From positions 78,200-105,425 of the forward strand of contig NW_003155751.1 of the NCBI RefSeq assembly GCF_000003605.2: a stretch of DNA of 27,226 bases, given 5' to 3'. A model generated the notes under the pieces. That model was given only the letters and a program-made list of their open reading frames with translations, did not search any database and had not been told where the DNA came from. This stretch comes from Saccoglossus kowalevskii. Lineage: Eukaryota; Hemichordata; Enteropneusta; Harrimaniidae. Positions 12,103 through 21,858 of this stretch are shown here, piece after piece; position 1 is the first letter of the stretch, and every line of letters begins with the position of its first letter. The translations under genes and the position numbers were made by a program.

Positions 12103-12195
12103 TACGTATGTTAAGCTACGTCGCTATGAGTCCCATGTAGAACATGATGCGGCGCAACGACCACTGCCCTTTAAAATGATGACTTGATCTGTTGC
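12103..12195 (+). repeat. right, partial unit of the ~190-bp duplication
   Basis: This continues the host repeat after the inverted-repeat element. cgtatgtt matches cgtacgtt of the left unit, and acgaccactgccctttaaa matches acgacccctccgctttaaa. Similarity fades after gatgac at about 12183, so this copy is incomplete or too diverged to follow further by eye. Confidence 0.5.
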
Positions 12196-13539
12196 TATGA
12201 CTCTGATTTATCACTCAGACATCTTATACTTGGGAAATCAGCAAATCAGTACTGACGAAGATTTTCTAAATACTGGCATACATGCACGGGGTAAAGTTGA
12301 TTAGCATCACTGTGTAATGCCTACTATCTAGTATTCGCATTAAGTTCTTATCTACCGTTTAGTCACTTTGTATTGTAGGTGTACATGACGAAGAATAAAA
12401 CAGGTCAATAACCTTTCCTAGCAATTGCTTGATTAGTCCATAACCGGGAATTAATTCCGACATGTCACGTGACCGGATTAACCAAACAAGTTCAACCTTG
12501 TCGAACTCATCATTCCCCGCTAAGAATTACGACATGGCTAAATTAATATTTGATTGACGCAGGTAATCTTTCATTCTACATTCACTTGTCACAGAAACGT
12601 TAACTGGCAGGTCCACCGACGGGTCACGTGATAATGACAGAGTCATGTATTTTAATCAACGATGATGCCAGCAGTGAATAGTATTATACTCTGGGGTCAG
12701 TGAACTTTAATAAAAAGAGTAATCACTCACAAACAATGTATATTTTATATTAAATTATACAGACTGTTTCATAGACACATGAATGTTTTTTTTTTTATAA
12801 AATACTAAAATATTTATAATTTTTTTCATCAATTTTAAATAGTGATAGATAACAACTTGAACTGGTCATACTACCATACCAATGGAGACGAATTCGCTGT
12901 CTGCTGCTTGAAAATGAATTGCAATTTTCAAACGATAGGTGTTAAATTGTAATGATGATACTGCTTATTTCTGTGTACGATTAATTTTTAGTATTTTGCA
13001 TACATTGTGCGTAAATTGAACGGAAAGACTTTTGTGTAATAAGCGTTCCCAGAGGTCTCCTCGAACGAATGAAAACGTCGTCTGTTTATTTTAATGTAGC
13101 GTGAAGGTCCTCCTAGTTAAAGGTTTAACTAATTCATAAATTGTCATAAAATCCAGCAAAATAATATATGTGGATCGTCTTACCTGTCTTCAGTAAGATT
13201 GAGCGCATTTAGCATTTCTGGTTAAAATATGTCTGCAATAAATCGTTTTAGTAATATTCAACAGTATTTAATGTTTCACTGTCAATTTGTAAGTACTACT
13301 ACCTTATAATACACTATATATTGTTTTGACCATGTGTCACCGAGCATAAATTTAGAGTTATTTCCTTGCCAAAGAATAGAAATCAAAACATGCTATTTTC
13401 ACTGTATTTTATAAATCGATTTAGTCCCAACTCAGTACAATGACCCCATAACTATAATTTATTTTTTTCATGCCTAATTAAGAAAATTACGATAAATTTA
13501 CTTTTGTGTAGCGTGTGTGCATACAATATGCTATGATCT
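12196..13539. other. A+T-rich stretch with no recognisable gene
   Basis: No coding region or RNA gene is supported. Visible are the palindrome gtcacgtgac at 12464-12473, homopolymer T runs around 12787-12830, and a perfect inverted repeat with 8-bp arms (tagttaaa / tttaacta, two-base spacer) at 13114-13131. Confidence 0.65.
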
Positions 13540-13652
13540 TCATTCGTCATGTTACGGTGTGCTTTCATTATGTTTTGGTGTCCAATGTTCATGGTGTCGT
13601 GTGCAAACATCATGTTATGGCCTGTATTCATCGTGATATGGTGTTGTGGTCA
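13540..13652 (+). repeat. decayed minisatellite, about five units of ~20-25 bp
   Basis: A recurring core close to ttcatcatgttatggtgt is seen as tcattcgtcatgttacggtg, tttcattatgttttggtg, ttcatggtgtcgtg, catcatgttatggcctg and ttcatcgtgatatggtg. Spacing varies and identity between units is only moderate, so this is an old array. No open frame runs through it. Confidence 0.6.
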
Positions 13653-14100
13653 TAATTGTGTCAAGAATTCGTTAATATACAATTGAACACGAAGAGTTAG
13701 TGGATACTTAGTAAGTACTGAACAGTTTGCTACTAACAGCTTAAATAAAAAATATTTAAATAGTTATTGTTTCAAAGGAGCTCGGTTGTTTCCATAGCAA
13801 TACCCGATATAGTACTGATCATTATGCTTTCAGTTCTGATTCTCTACCATGAATGTTCACGGCATTTTAGTCATTCTTTTGTTTCCTTGGTAACGAATTA
13901 ATAATAGGACGACTTGTGTTTCCATGTTTATCTGTAGCCGCTGTTGTCTGCAATGTGTGTGGTGATAATACCTCACCTTTCGGTTGTACTTACGTTCAGT
14001 CTGTAACGTTTCGTGATTGGTTTTGTAGAGGTACTATTGTGAAAGAATTATGAGTCACTGCACTGTGAATACAGTAATGTAATATTTCATCTGGGCTACT

Positions 14101-14120
14101 GTGTAGCTATCCAGCTACAC
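14101..14120. repeat. perfect 8-bp hairpin
   Basis: gtgtagct (14101-14108) and agctacac (14113-14120) are exact reverse complements around the four-base loop atcc. It is followed by ggaaaaaaaa rather than a T run. No flanking gene suggests a role. Confidence 0.5.
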
Positions 14121-14578
14121 GGAAAAAAAAACATCTCTTCAGCACCACTACCGGCAGGACAATCTCGCGTACGATATTTGCGTCATCTTTCTGTTTTTTA
14201 TTTTCAAATTTTCAGTACGTAAACGAACCTATTCCCACAAAAAACTCAAACGATTTAAACCCCCAAATCCCAAATTCTTTGTGAATTATTTTATTGGTTT
14301 TATGATTTAGTTATGATTGCTAGCATATTGCTTCCATCAACAATAACATCCACTTCTATCCTAATATTTCACAAATCAAAATAGTAGCACTAGTATTGTT
14401 AATGGTATACTATAAATAGCATCGGGACTAGCACATTCATGCACCTAATGTAAACGGATCTGTGATTAAATGGCCACAGTCTGGTAGTACTCTCCCCTGG
14501 CTAAGCATTACGCGTCTCTTCATATACAACCGTTTATGTGACCCAGAGTTTTGGTGGAACCAGATTTGTAATTGCTTA

Positions 14579-14845
14579 TCACAGCTTATGATATGGTGGG
14601 AATGTGTACACATCTTTTGCAATCTTAGCAGTCGCTGGGTTGATGTGGCTTGTTAGCTTCGGTATATATGTGGCATCGTCGTCTATTTGTAGGTTTCGAA
14701 TACGAACATGGCGTTCAGCACCACCAATGAGATTTGATTGGCAAACCTCATTGACGGTGCTGAACTTATCTCGCATAAAACGTAAATTGCAATTGTCCTC
14801 ACTGGGATGACGCGCGGAGTAATAATGGAATGTTCTAAAACACAA
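14579..14845 (-). pseudogene. possible immunoglobulin-domain exon relic (weak)
   Basis: An 88-codon minus-strand frame contains RHVRIRNLQIDDDATY (14665-14712). This resembles the E-F strand segment of Ig domains in cell-adhesion proteins, where a hydrophobic-x-hydrophobic-x-N/D pattern leads into a D-x-A-x-Y motif. The cysteine expected two residues after that tyrosine is absent: IPKLTS follows. A tryptophan for strand C is not seen upstream. The region upstream of the match overlaps a 19-bp-arm hairpin, which may have disturbed it. No ATG opens the frame and I could not identify paired splice sites. It may be a decayed exon or chance similarity. The resemblance is to a family pattern, not a database match. 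Confidence 0.15.
14713..14765. repeat. long-arm hairpin, 19-bp arms and 15-bp loop
   Basis: The arm gttcagcaccaccaatgag (14713-14731) pairs with ctcattgacggtgctgaac (14747-14765), whose reverse complement is gttcagcaccgtcaatgag. Seventeen of 19 positions match. The loop is atttgattggcaaac. The arms are less A+T-rich than the surroundings. There is no obvious target duplication, so a miniature transposon is not supported. A local inverted duplication by template switching is one possible origin. Confidence 0.75.
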
Positions 14846-15446
14846 AACTATATTGCAGGTGAGAAAACGTGTAATATGTGATGTATTTTACAGTAAAACG
14901 AACACGTGAGAAACTAAAAGGCATCCCACGCTTTGCGCAGTGTTAACCTGTGTACACGTGACTTTACATACAGATCATGCATTATATAAATTGTCATCAG
15001 CGAGTCTCTCAGCGAGCGAGATTTGTATGGGTGTGTAGCGTTTTAAGTGAATGTATTTATCTGAGTCATTTTGCCCGTCCTAAAGCCGTCACGTAGTGAC
15101 ACTGTGTTTCTTGCTTTTCGGTTATTTGTAATGTTTTAAAATTGTGTATGAACTCAAAGGCCAAGACACATTCTTTCAGAGATTGAATTAAATTAATCAT
15201 TCCAGGGAAGAGCTGTGTGTCTCTGAAAACTTTATGCGAAGCAACCTCCCAACAGAGTTTATATTTATATTTATTCTACATACAAATTTCTTGATGTTAA
15301 ATGACAATCCACTTTGTACTAAAAACATATGCGATACTGTGTAAGTACTTGGATGGGGGAGAGTGTACTGAACTTGTAGTAGTGCAGGTAAAATAGGTAT
15401 AGGGAGCTAGTTAATTGTTTACAAATTAAACAACCAAGAAAGAAAC

Positions 15447-16313
15447 GTGGCATTTATGAGTTAGGAGATTTGGCACACATCAATGAGGAAGGGGGCAGTT
15501 ATTAGTGAGGAAGGAGATATATCACTTACTTTTGATGAACGGGATGTGGCACCCATGAGTGAGAAAGAAAATGTGGCCTAACCTAAAATGTCGTAATATT
15601 GGTATAAATGTTAGTACTTCGCGGTAATTAAACCACTGGTGATCATGTAAATAATATATATATATATGGAACATGTTGTATCTATCAGTGAAGAAGGGTG
15701 TGTGTGTATGGCACGTACTCATCATTAATAAAGGGGACATATGCTGTGAGAAACCGAATGTGACACTCATCTGTGAGAATAGGACACCCACCAGTGCAGA
15801 ATAAGATGGTCCCGTTATTAAAGAGGGAATAGTTTGGATGTGGTAGGAGCTGCTAATCAGCAGAAATGAGGAAAAGAACATTGTACCTATCAATGTATCA
15901 GTGATGAAAAGGATGACCATCAATTAGTAAGAAGGCGGTTGTTACACCCATCAGTAAAAAAAAAACCGAATGCTGCACCCGGTAGTGTGAAACGTAATCA
16001 GATGATATTGAGCGGCATCACATGTGAGGCTTGGGCTGCAGGGAAATATGGTATGGTATTTGGCTATAATCAGACCTTATAACATTTCAAATATTGGTAA
16101 TCCAGTGGAGGAGAGAGGAGGGACATCCATCCTTGATTTGGGGAATTAAGCATTCATCAGTGAAGAAAGGGGTCATGCATCTATCAGTGATAAAAAAGAT
16201 GGGAAACCCGAGAGGAATTAAACCAGCAACCCTTAGTGAGGAAAGGGATACGACTAAACCGACCAGAGAGAAAGAGTACGGGTCAAAAAAGTGAGGAAGC
16301 AGATTTTCCAGAC
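15447..16313 (+). repeat. strongly decayed ~27-bp minisatellite
   Basis: A worn motif close to ggcacccatcagtgaggaag followed by gggatgt recurs through the segment. Examples are ggcacacatcaatgaggaag (near 15472), ttattagtgaggaaggagat (near 15500), ggcacccatgagtgagaaag (near 15549), tgtatctatcagtgaagaag (near 15678), tacacccatcagtaaaaaaa (near 15944), cattcatcagtgaagaaagg (near 16151), atctatcagtgataaaaaag (near 16180) and cccttagtgaggaaaggga (near 16230). Units vary from about 23 to 36 bp and some stretches (16013-16095) have lost it. The open frames of 130 codons and less in this segment are by-products of the G+A-rich repeat and show no domain. Confidence 0.75.
15654..15667. repeat. (AT)7 microsatellite
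   Basis: A short uninterrupted alternating AT run inside the decayed minisatellite. Confidence 0.8.
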
Positions 16314-17015
16314 AGCCCAAGTTTTTCAGCGATATTCTATATTTACTTCAGTGTGACTAACATGTCTTGTGTCAGAGTTGTCTTAGTGTTTCTTAGCTGC
16401 AGATTGATTTATTCAGAATCGATGCGAATGTTATTCCAGCTTATTCATATTATTATATTCATTATATTTTCATATTATGCAAAATGGGAACATAATAACG
16501 AGATATTCCAAATTTTGATCTCAAAAGCTTTACCATAAATTATTAAAATCGATATTGTTTAATAAGAAAAAAATCGAATACATGAATAAATAAATATCCA
16601 GAGAGAGAGATAGTATGCATACGATAGTATTAACCATCATGCTGATATAAATGGATATATAATCCAACCACACTAGTACTGACGGTTTCAATGGTTTTCT
16701 GACGCAGTCTGGCTGAATCTATTTTGGACCTGATTTTAATAACTACCTGTTTACATGAAATGCTATATTAAGATGATCCCAAAGGGCTATTAGTCAGTGT
16801 GTTGCCGTCGTCGACAGTGCAACCGAGGTCTCACGGTAAGCCAACGACTATTTTGACTTTAATTTGCTGCTTTTTATTCGGTGTACGAGTATCATTATAT
16901 AAATCTCACATAAACTTATATTTCCTATTTGAATCTTTTTCACAATATCATTAATACAACATTAAGTTTTGGCATTTCCAATCAATGTAATACTTGGTAG
17001 TTTGCTCATAACGTA

Positions 17016-17026
17016 TGCGCATGCGC
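17016..17026. promoter_or_regulatory. NRF1-like palindrome TGCGCATGCGC
   Basis: This fits the NRF1 consensus at all but the last position, where T replaces a purine. It lies in a local patch of CpG. About 105 bp downstream gag/gtacgtatt resembles a 5' splice site, so the interval could be a non-coding first exon. There is no further support for transcription. Confidence 0.2.
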
Positions 17027-18056
17027 TCTGCATCACTGTACAATTGGTGTCTTCCAAGTGGGGATACCTGTGTTGGCGGCATTGTACCGATGATGCTTAA
17101 CTATTCTGTGTTACGAGCCTTTTATTGAGGTACGTATTTCTTGTTCATATCATGTTACACGGAGCGCAGTATATGGTGGTGGATATGGTGGTCGAAACAT
17201 TCTATTATCTATTTTCAACAGCTTCAAATTAAGACGCATCGTTCCATCAAATTCTTACCAGGACCCGTTGTATTATTTGTGTGCATTCCCCGCTGATCAT
17301 AATTTATGTGTTGACGATTTATAATTTTTATAAAGCGATGTTGACACAAATGTGGCAGATATAAGCGCTACAGAAACGTAACAGCTCCTGGCTTTAAATT
17401 TGTGTGCCACCTAGAGTGCTCACAATCTCAATATATTGACACCTGAACTCATCTTATAGAAAATATTAATGAAAATACAACTCATCACATTCAATTATGT
17501 ATAAAGCCAATAATGTCGTTTTTTTTTCAATGAACGATGTGTCATTTGTCTTTGAATAATTGAATAGGACGGGGTCGGAACCGATATCTGGAGATATGTT
17601 ATTAGTAAATGTGATCGATATATTTCGCACATAAAATAACACAAGGAATATTCATCTAACCTTTTCATAACTAGCCTTTAAACCTGTAGGGAGAAGAAAC
17701 GTAATGTAATTATATGCAGGCGTGGGCTGGTACCAGTCAACTAAGTGCATGCCAGTATGGTAGTACATGAGTCGATCTCCCAGCGGGACCTGTCCTACGA
17801 TTTACATTGCTTACGAGAATGCAACGTACCTGATATCAATAATATCAATAATGGATATTTACTGACATCATAGTACTGTGTCAATTACTCACCTCTCATC
17901 ACCCCAACCTCCTCAAACAGTGATTTATGGATATTTCGGTCACGACGCATATGTTTACTTTTATATAATACTACAATTTAATAAATGGAATTCTTTAATA
18001 TATGTTGAATCTAAATTGGTTCAATTTGAAGTGAATTGTCAACGAATATCGTGATG

Positions 18057-18065
18057 TATAAAAGG
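18057..18065 (+). promoter_or_regulatory. TATA-box candidate upstream of the 36-bp array
   Basis: TATAAAAGG followed by caggccgg is a strong match to animal TATA boxes. It lies about 580 bp upstream of the 36-bp array, pointing into it. No coding sequence follows, so any transcript would run into repeats. Confidence 0.2.
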
Positions 18066-18255
18066 CAGGCCGGAGTGTGTCCTATTGTGTTTCCGTTAAT
18101 TTCCGTTTTTGGTACGACTTGTGTTATGTTTGACATGTGCGTTTATAGACCTGATAATGTCAGTGATGTTGATTTACGCGCGGCACGATTAAGTCGTTCA
18201 GAATTTTGATTTAATGTGTAATTGAAATTGTATTGGTTTGTAATAATTGCAGTTT

Positions 18256-18540
18256 GTCTAGAATACGAGTGCAGGATGTATTGACAATGCGTTCAATGTA
18301 AACATATGGCATGTATATGCATTGTGCCATATAAGAGCTTGTATTATGTACTTGTAATGTATGAATGTGAACATGATAGGCAGTGTTCGCATACATACGA
18401 TGCAACAGAAGTGTATTCATATCAGCCATGTTAGTATCCATGTGGACATGTAGGATACATTGGCAGTGCGTTCCATGTGAACATGTTCGATGTATGTGCA
18501 ATGTGGCTCACAATAGCATTGTCACACTAACATTGGCAGT
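18256..18540 (+). repeat. decayed ~35-bp minisatellite
   Basis: Two adjacent 35-bp units are clearest: tccatgtggacatgtaggat... (18437) and tccatgtgaacatgttcgat... (18472). A segment at 18271-18329 resembles 18450-18508 over about 59 bp, for example gttcaatgtaaacatatggc versus gttccatgtgaacatgttcg. Further partial copies lie near 18357 (atgaatgtgaacatgatagg) and 18517 (acattggcagttcaatgtaa). I see no convincing sequence relation to the 36-bp array that begins 100 bp later. Confidence 0.65.
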
Positions 18541-18696
18541 TCAATGTAATAAAACAATATAATATTTATTAAACTCCGATAGTAATTTTCATTTTCATCC
18601 TAGTTGTAAATACTGTTAATGAAATCTCTTCTTGTCATGCGGTGTTTTGTTCATGGAGTCTGTGATATGCACTGCTCGTGGAAGCTGTCTTCTAAC

Positions 18697-19164
18697 TAAA
18701 TATGTTCTGTTCATGGAAGCTGTCTCTTAGTTATGAAATGTTCTTTTCTTGAAGGCTGTCTCCTAGTTATGGGATGTTCTGTTCCTGGAAGCCGTCTCCT
18801 AGTTATGAAATGTTCTTTTCGTGAAGGCTGTCTACTTGTTATGAGATGTTCTGTTCCTGGAAGCTGTGTTCTAGTTATGAGGTGCTCTGTTCATAGAAGC
18901 CCTCTTTTAGTTATGAGGTGTTCTGTTCCTGAAAACCGTCTCCTAGTTATGAGATGTTATTTTCGTGAATACTGCCCCGTAGATATGAGATGTTCTGTTC
19001 TCGGAAGCAGTCTTCTAGTTATAAAATGTTCTGTTTGTGGAAGCTGTCTCTTAGTTATGAGATGTTCTTTTCGTGGAGGCTGGCTCCTAGTTATGAGATG
19101 TTCTTTTCATGAAGGCTGTCCCCTATTTATGAGATGTTCTTTTCGTGAAGGCTGTCTTAAAATT
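18697..19164 (+). repeat. diverged left flank of the 36-bp array with two mixed unit types
   Basis: Units here are of two kinds. One has ctgttcctggaagc (starts near 18697, 18769, 18841, 18877, 18913, 18985, 19021) and the other cttttcgtgaaggc (18733, 18805, 18949, 19057, 19093, 19129). The first kind is absent from the homogenised blocks to the right and reappears only in the internal island at 20457-20886. Confidence 0.8.
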
Positions 19165-20456
19165 ATGAGATGTTCTTTTGGTAAAGGCTGTCTTATAGTT
19201 ATGAGATGTTCTTTTCGTAAAGGCTGTCTTATAGTTATGAGATGTCCTTTTCGTAAAGGCTGTCTTATAGTTATGAGATTCCTTTTCGTAAAGGCTTATA
19301 GTTATGAGATGTTCTTTTCGTAAAGGCTGTCTTATAGTTATGAGATGTTCTTTCCGTAAAGGCTGTCTTATAGTTATGATATGTCCTTTTCGTAAAGGCT
19401 GTCTTATAGTTATGAGATGTCTTTTTCGTAAAGGCTGTCTTATAATTATGAAATGTTCTTTTCGTAAAGGCTGTCTTCTAGTTATGATATGTTCTTTTCG
19501 TAAATGCTGTCTTATAGTTATGATATGTTCTTTTCGTAAAGGCTGTCTTCTAGTTATGATATGTTCTTTTCGTAAAGGCTGTCTTATAGTTATGAGATGT
19601 TCTTTTCGTAAAGGCTGTCTTATAGTTATGAGATGTTCTTTTCGTAAAGGCTGTCTTATAGTTAGGAGATGTTCTTTTCGTGAAGGCTGTCTTATAATTA
19701 TGAGATGTTCTTTTCGTAAAGGCTGTCTTATAGTTATGAGATGTTCTTTTCGTAAAGGCTGTCTTATAGTTATGATATGTTCTTTTCGTAAAGGCTGTCT
19801 TATAGTTATGATATGAGCTTTTCGTAAAGGCTGTCTTATAGTTATGAGATGTTCTTTTCGTGAAGGCTGTCTTATAATTATGGGATGTTCTTTTCGTAAA
19901 GGCTGTCTTATAGTTATGATATGTTCTTTTCGTAAAGGCTGTCTTATAGTTATGAGATGACCTTTTCGTAAAGGCTGTCTTATAGTTATGAGATGTTCTT
20001 TTCGTGAAGGCTGTCTTATAATTATGAGATGTTCTTTTCGTAAAGGCTGTCTTATAGTTATGAGATGTTCTTTTCGTAAAGGCTGTCTTATAGTTATGAG
20101 ATGTTCTTTTCGTAAAGGCTGTCTTATAATTATGAGATGTCCTTTTCGTAAAGGCTGTCTTATTGTTATGAGATGTTCTTTTCGTGAAGGCTGTCTTATA
20201 GTTACGAGATGTCCTTTTCGTAAAGGCTGTCTTATAGTTATGAGATGTCCTTTTTGTAAAGGCTGTCTTATAGTTATGAGATGTTCTTTTCGTAAAGGCT
20301 GTCTCCTCGTTATGAGATATTCTTTTCGTAAAGGCTGTCTTATAATTATGAGATGTTCTTTTCGTAAATGCTGTCTTATAGTTATGAGATGTCCTTTTCG
20401 TAAAGGCTGTCCCATAGTTATGAGATGTTCTTTTCGTGAAGGCTGTCCCTATAGTT

Positions 20457-20886
20457 ATGAGATGTTCCGTTCATGGAAGCTGTCTCCTACTTATGAGATG
20501 TTCTTTTCGTGAAAGCTGTCTCCTCGTTATGAGATGTTCTTTTTGTGAAGGCTGTCTCTTAGTTATGAGATGTTCTGTTCCTCGAAGCGGTCTCCTACTT
20601 TTGAGATGCACTTTGCGTGAAGTCTTTTTTCTAGTTATGATATGTTCTGTTCCTGGAAGCCATCTCCTAGTTATGAGATTTCTGTCCTGGAAGCGGTCTT
20701 CTAATTATGATATGTTCTTTTCGTGAGGGCTGTCTCATAGTTATGAGATGTTCTTTTCGTGAATGCTGTTTCCTGGCTATTAGATGTTCTCTTCGTGAAG
20801 GCTGCCCCTTTGTTATAAGACGTTCTTTTCGTGAAGGATGTTTCCTAATTATGAGATGTTCTTTTTGTGAAGGTTTTGTCTTAGTT
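20457..20886 (+). repeat. diverged internal island of the 36-bp array
   Basis: Twelve units here differ strongly from the blocks on both sides and from each other. They include the ctgttcctggaagc type (20565, 20637, 20673) and end in tcctag or tcctac rather than ttatag. They look like the left flank at 18697-19164, implying an older part of the array not reached by later homogenisation. Confidence 0.8.
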
Positions 20887-20994
20887 ATGAGATATCCTTT
20901 TCGTAAAGGCTGTCTTATAGTTATGAGATATCCTTTTCGTAAAGGCTGTCTTATAGTTATGATATGTTCTTTTCGTAAAGGCTGTCTTATAGTT

Positions 20995-21858
20995 ATGAGA
21001 TGTTCTTTCCGTAAAGGCTGTCTTATAGTTATGAGATGTTCTTTTCGTAAAGGCTGTCTTATAGTTATGAGATGTCCTTTTCGTAAAGGCTGTCCCATAG
21101 TTATGAGATGTTCTTTTCGTAAAGGCTGTCTTATAGTTATGAGATGTTCTTTTCGTAAAGGCTGTCTTATAGTTATGAGATGTCCTTTTCGTAAAGGCTG
21201 TCCCCTAGTTGTGAGATGTTATTTTTGTAAAGGCTGTTTTATAATTATGAGATGTTCTTTTCGTAAAGGCTGTCTTATAGTTATGAGATGTCCTTTTCGT
21301 AAAGGCTGTCCCCTAGTTATGAGATGTTCTTTTCGTAAAGGCTGTCTTATAGTTATGATATGTTCTTTTCGTAAAGGCTGTCTTATATTTATGAGATGTC
21401 CTTTTCGTAAAGGCTGTCCCCTAGTTATGAGATGTTCTTTTCTTAAAGGCTGTCTTATAGTTATGAGATGTTCTTTTCGTAAAGGCTGTCTTATAGTTAT
21501 GAGATGTCCTTTTCGTAAAGGCTGTCCCCTAGTTGTGAGATGTTCTTTTCTTAAAGGCTGTCTTATAATTATGCGATGTTCTTTTCGTAAAGGCTGTCTT
21601 ATAGTTATGAGATGTCTTTTTCGTAAAGGCTGTCTTATAGTTATGAAATGTTCTTTTCTTGAAGGCTGTCTTATAATTATGAGATGTTCTTTTCGTAAAG
21701 GCTGTCTTATAGCTATGAGATGTCCTTTTCGTAAAGACTGTCCCCTAGTTATGAGATGTACTTTTCGTAAAGGCTGTCTTATAGTTATGAAATGTTCTTT
21801 TCGTAAAGACTGTCTCATAGTTATGAGATGTCCTTTTCGTAAAGGCTGTCCCGTAGTT
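20995..21858 (+). repeat. 108-bp higher-order repeat (three 36-bp units), eight periods
   Basis: Every third unit carries gatgtccttttcg and a ctgtcccctag-like end: 21067 (cccatag), 21175, 21283, 21391, 21499, 21715 and 21823 (cccgtag), all exactly 108 bp apart. The member expected at 21607 has gtctttttcg and cttatag instead. The two units between are of the common gatgttctttt / cttatag type. Units starting gtgagatgtt and ending taatt occur at 21211, 21535 and 21859, exactly 324 bp apart, giving a further threefold level. Confidence 0.9.

Larger units (their letters stand above)
13653..15446. other. mostly unstructured DNA with two hairpins and a weak coding relic
   Basis: Apart from the hairpins at 14101-14120 and 14713-14765 and the immunoglobulin-like frame at 14579-14845, nothing is recognisable. 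The segment 14430-14850 is unusual in being open in several frames on both strands, which may reflect a somewhat lower A+T content there. Confidence 0.55.
16314..18255. other. A+T-rich stretch with no recognisable gene
   Basis: No supported coding region. Notable small items are an agagagaga run near 16601, an NRF1-like palindrome at 17016-17026 followed by a good splice-donor-like gag/gtacgt at 17130, and a TATA-like box at 18057-18065. Confidence 0.6.

Noticed and set aside
9009-12473. Repeated CACGTG E-box palindromes (9009, 12464 and others)
   Set aside because: They are scattered without clustering near any gene or promoter, so a regulatory claim is not supported.
15522-15923. 133-codon minus-strand open frame
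   Set aside because: It lies wholly in the decayed 27-bp minisatellite and reads as low-complexity sequence without any domain.
19123-20415. 430-codon minus-strand open frame and the 474-codon plus-strand frame at 20707-22131
   Set aside because: Both arise because the 36-bp unit is divisible by three. Frame-shifting unit lengths, stops and unconstrained residue changes argue against translation.
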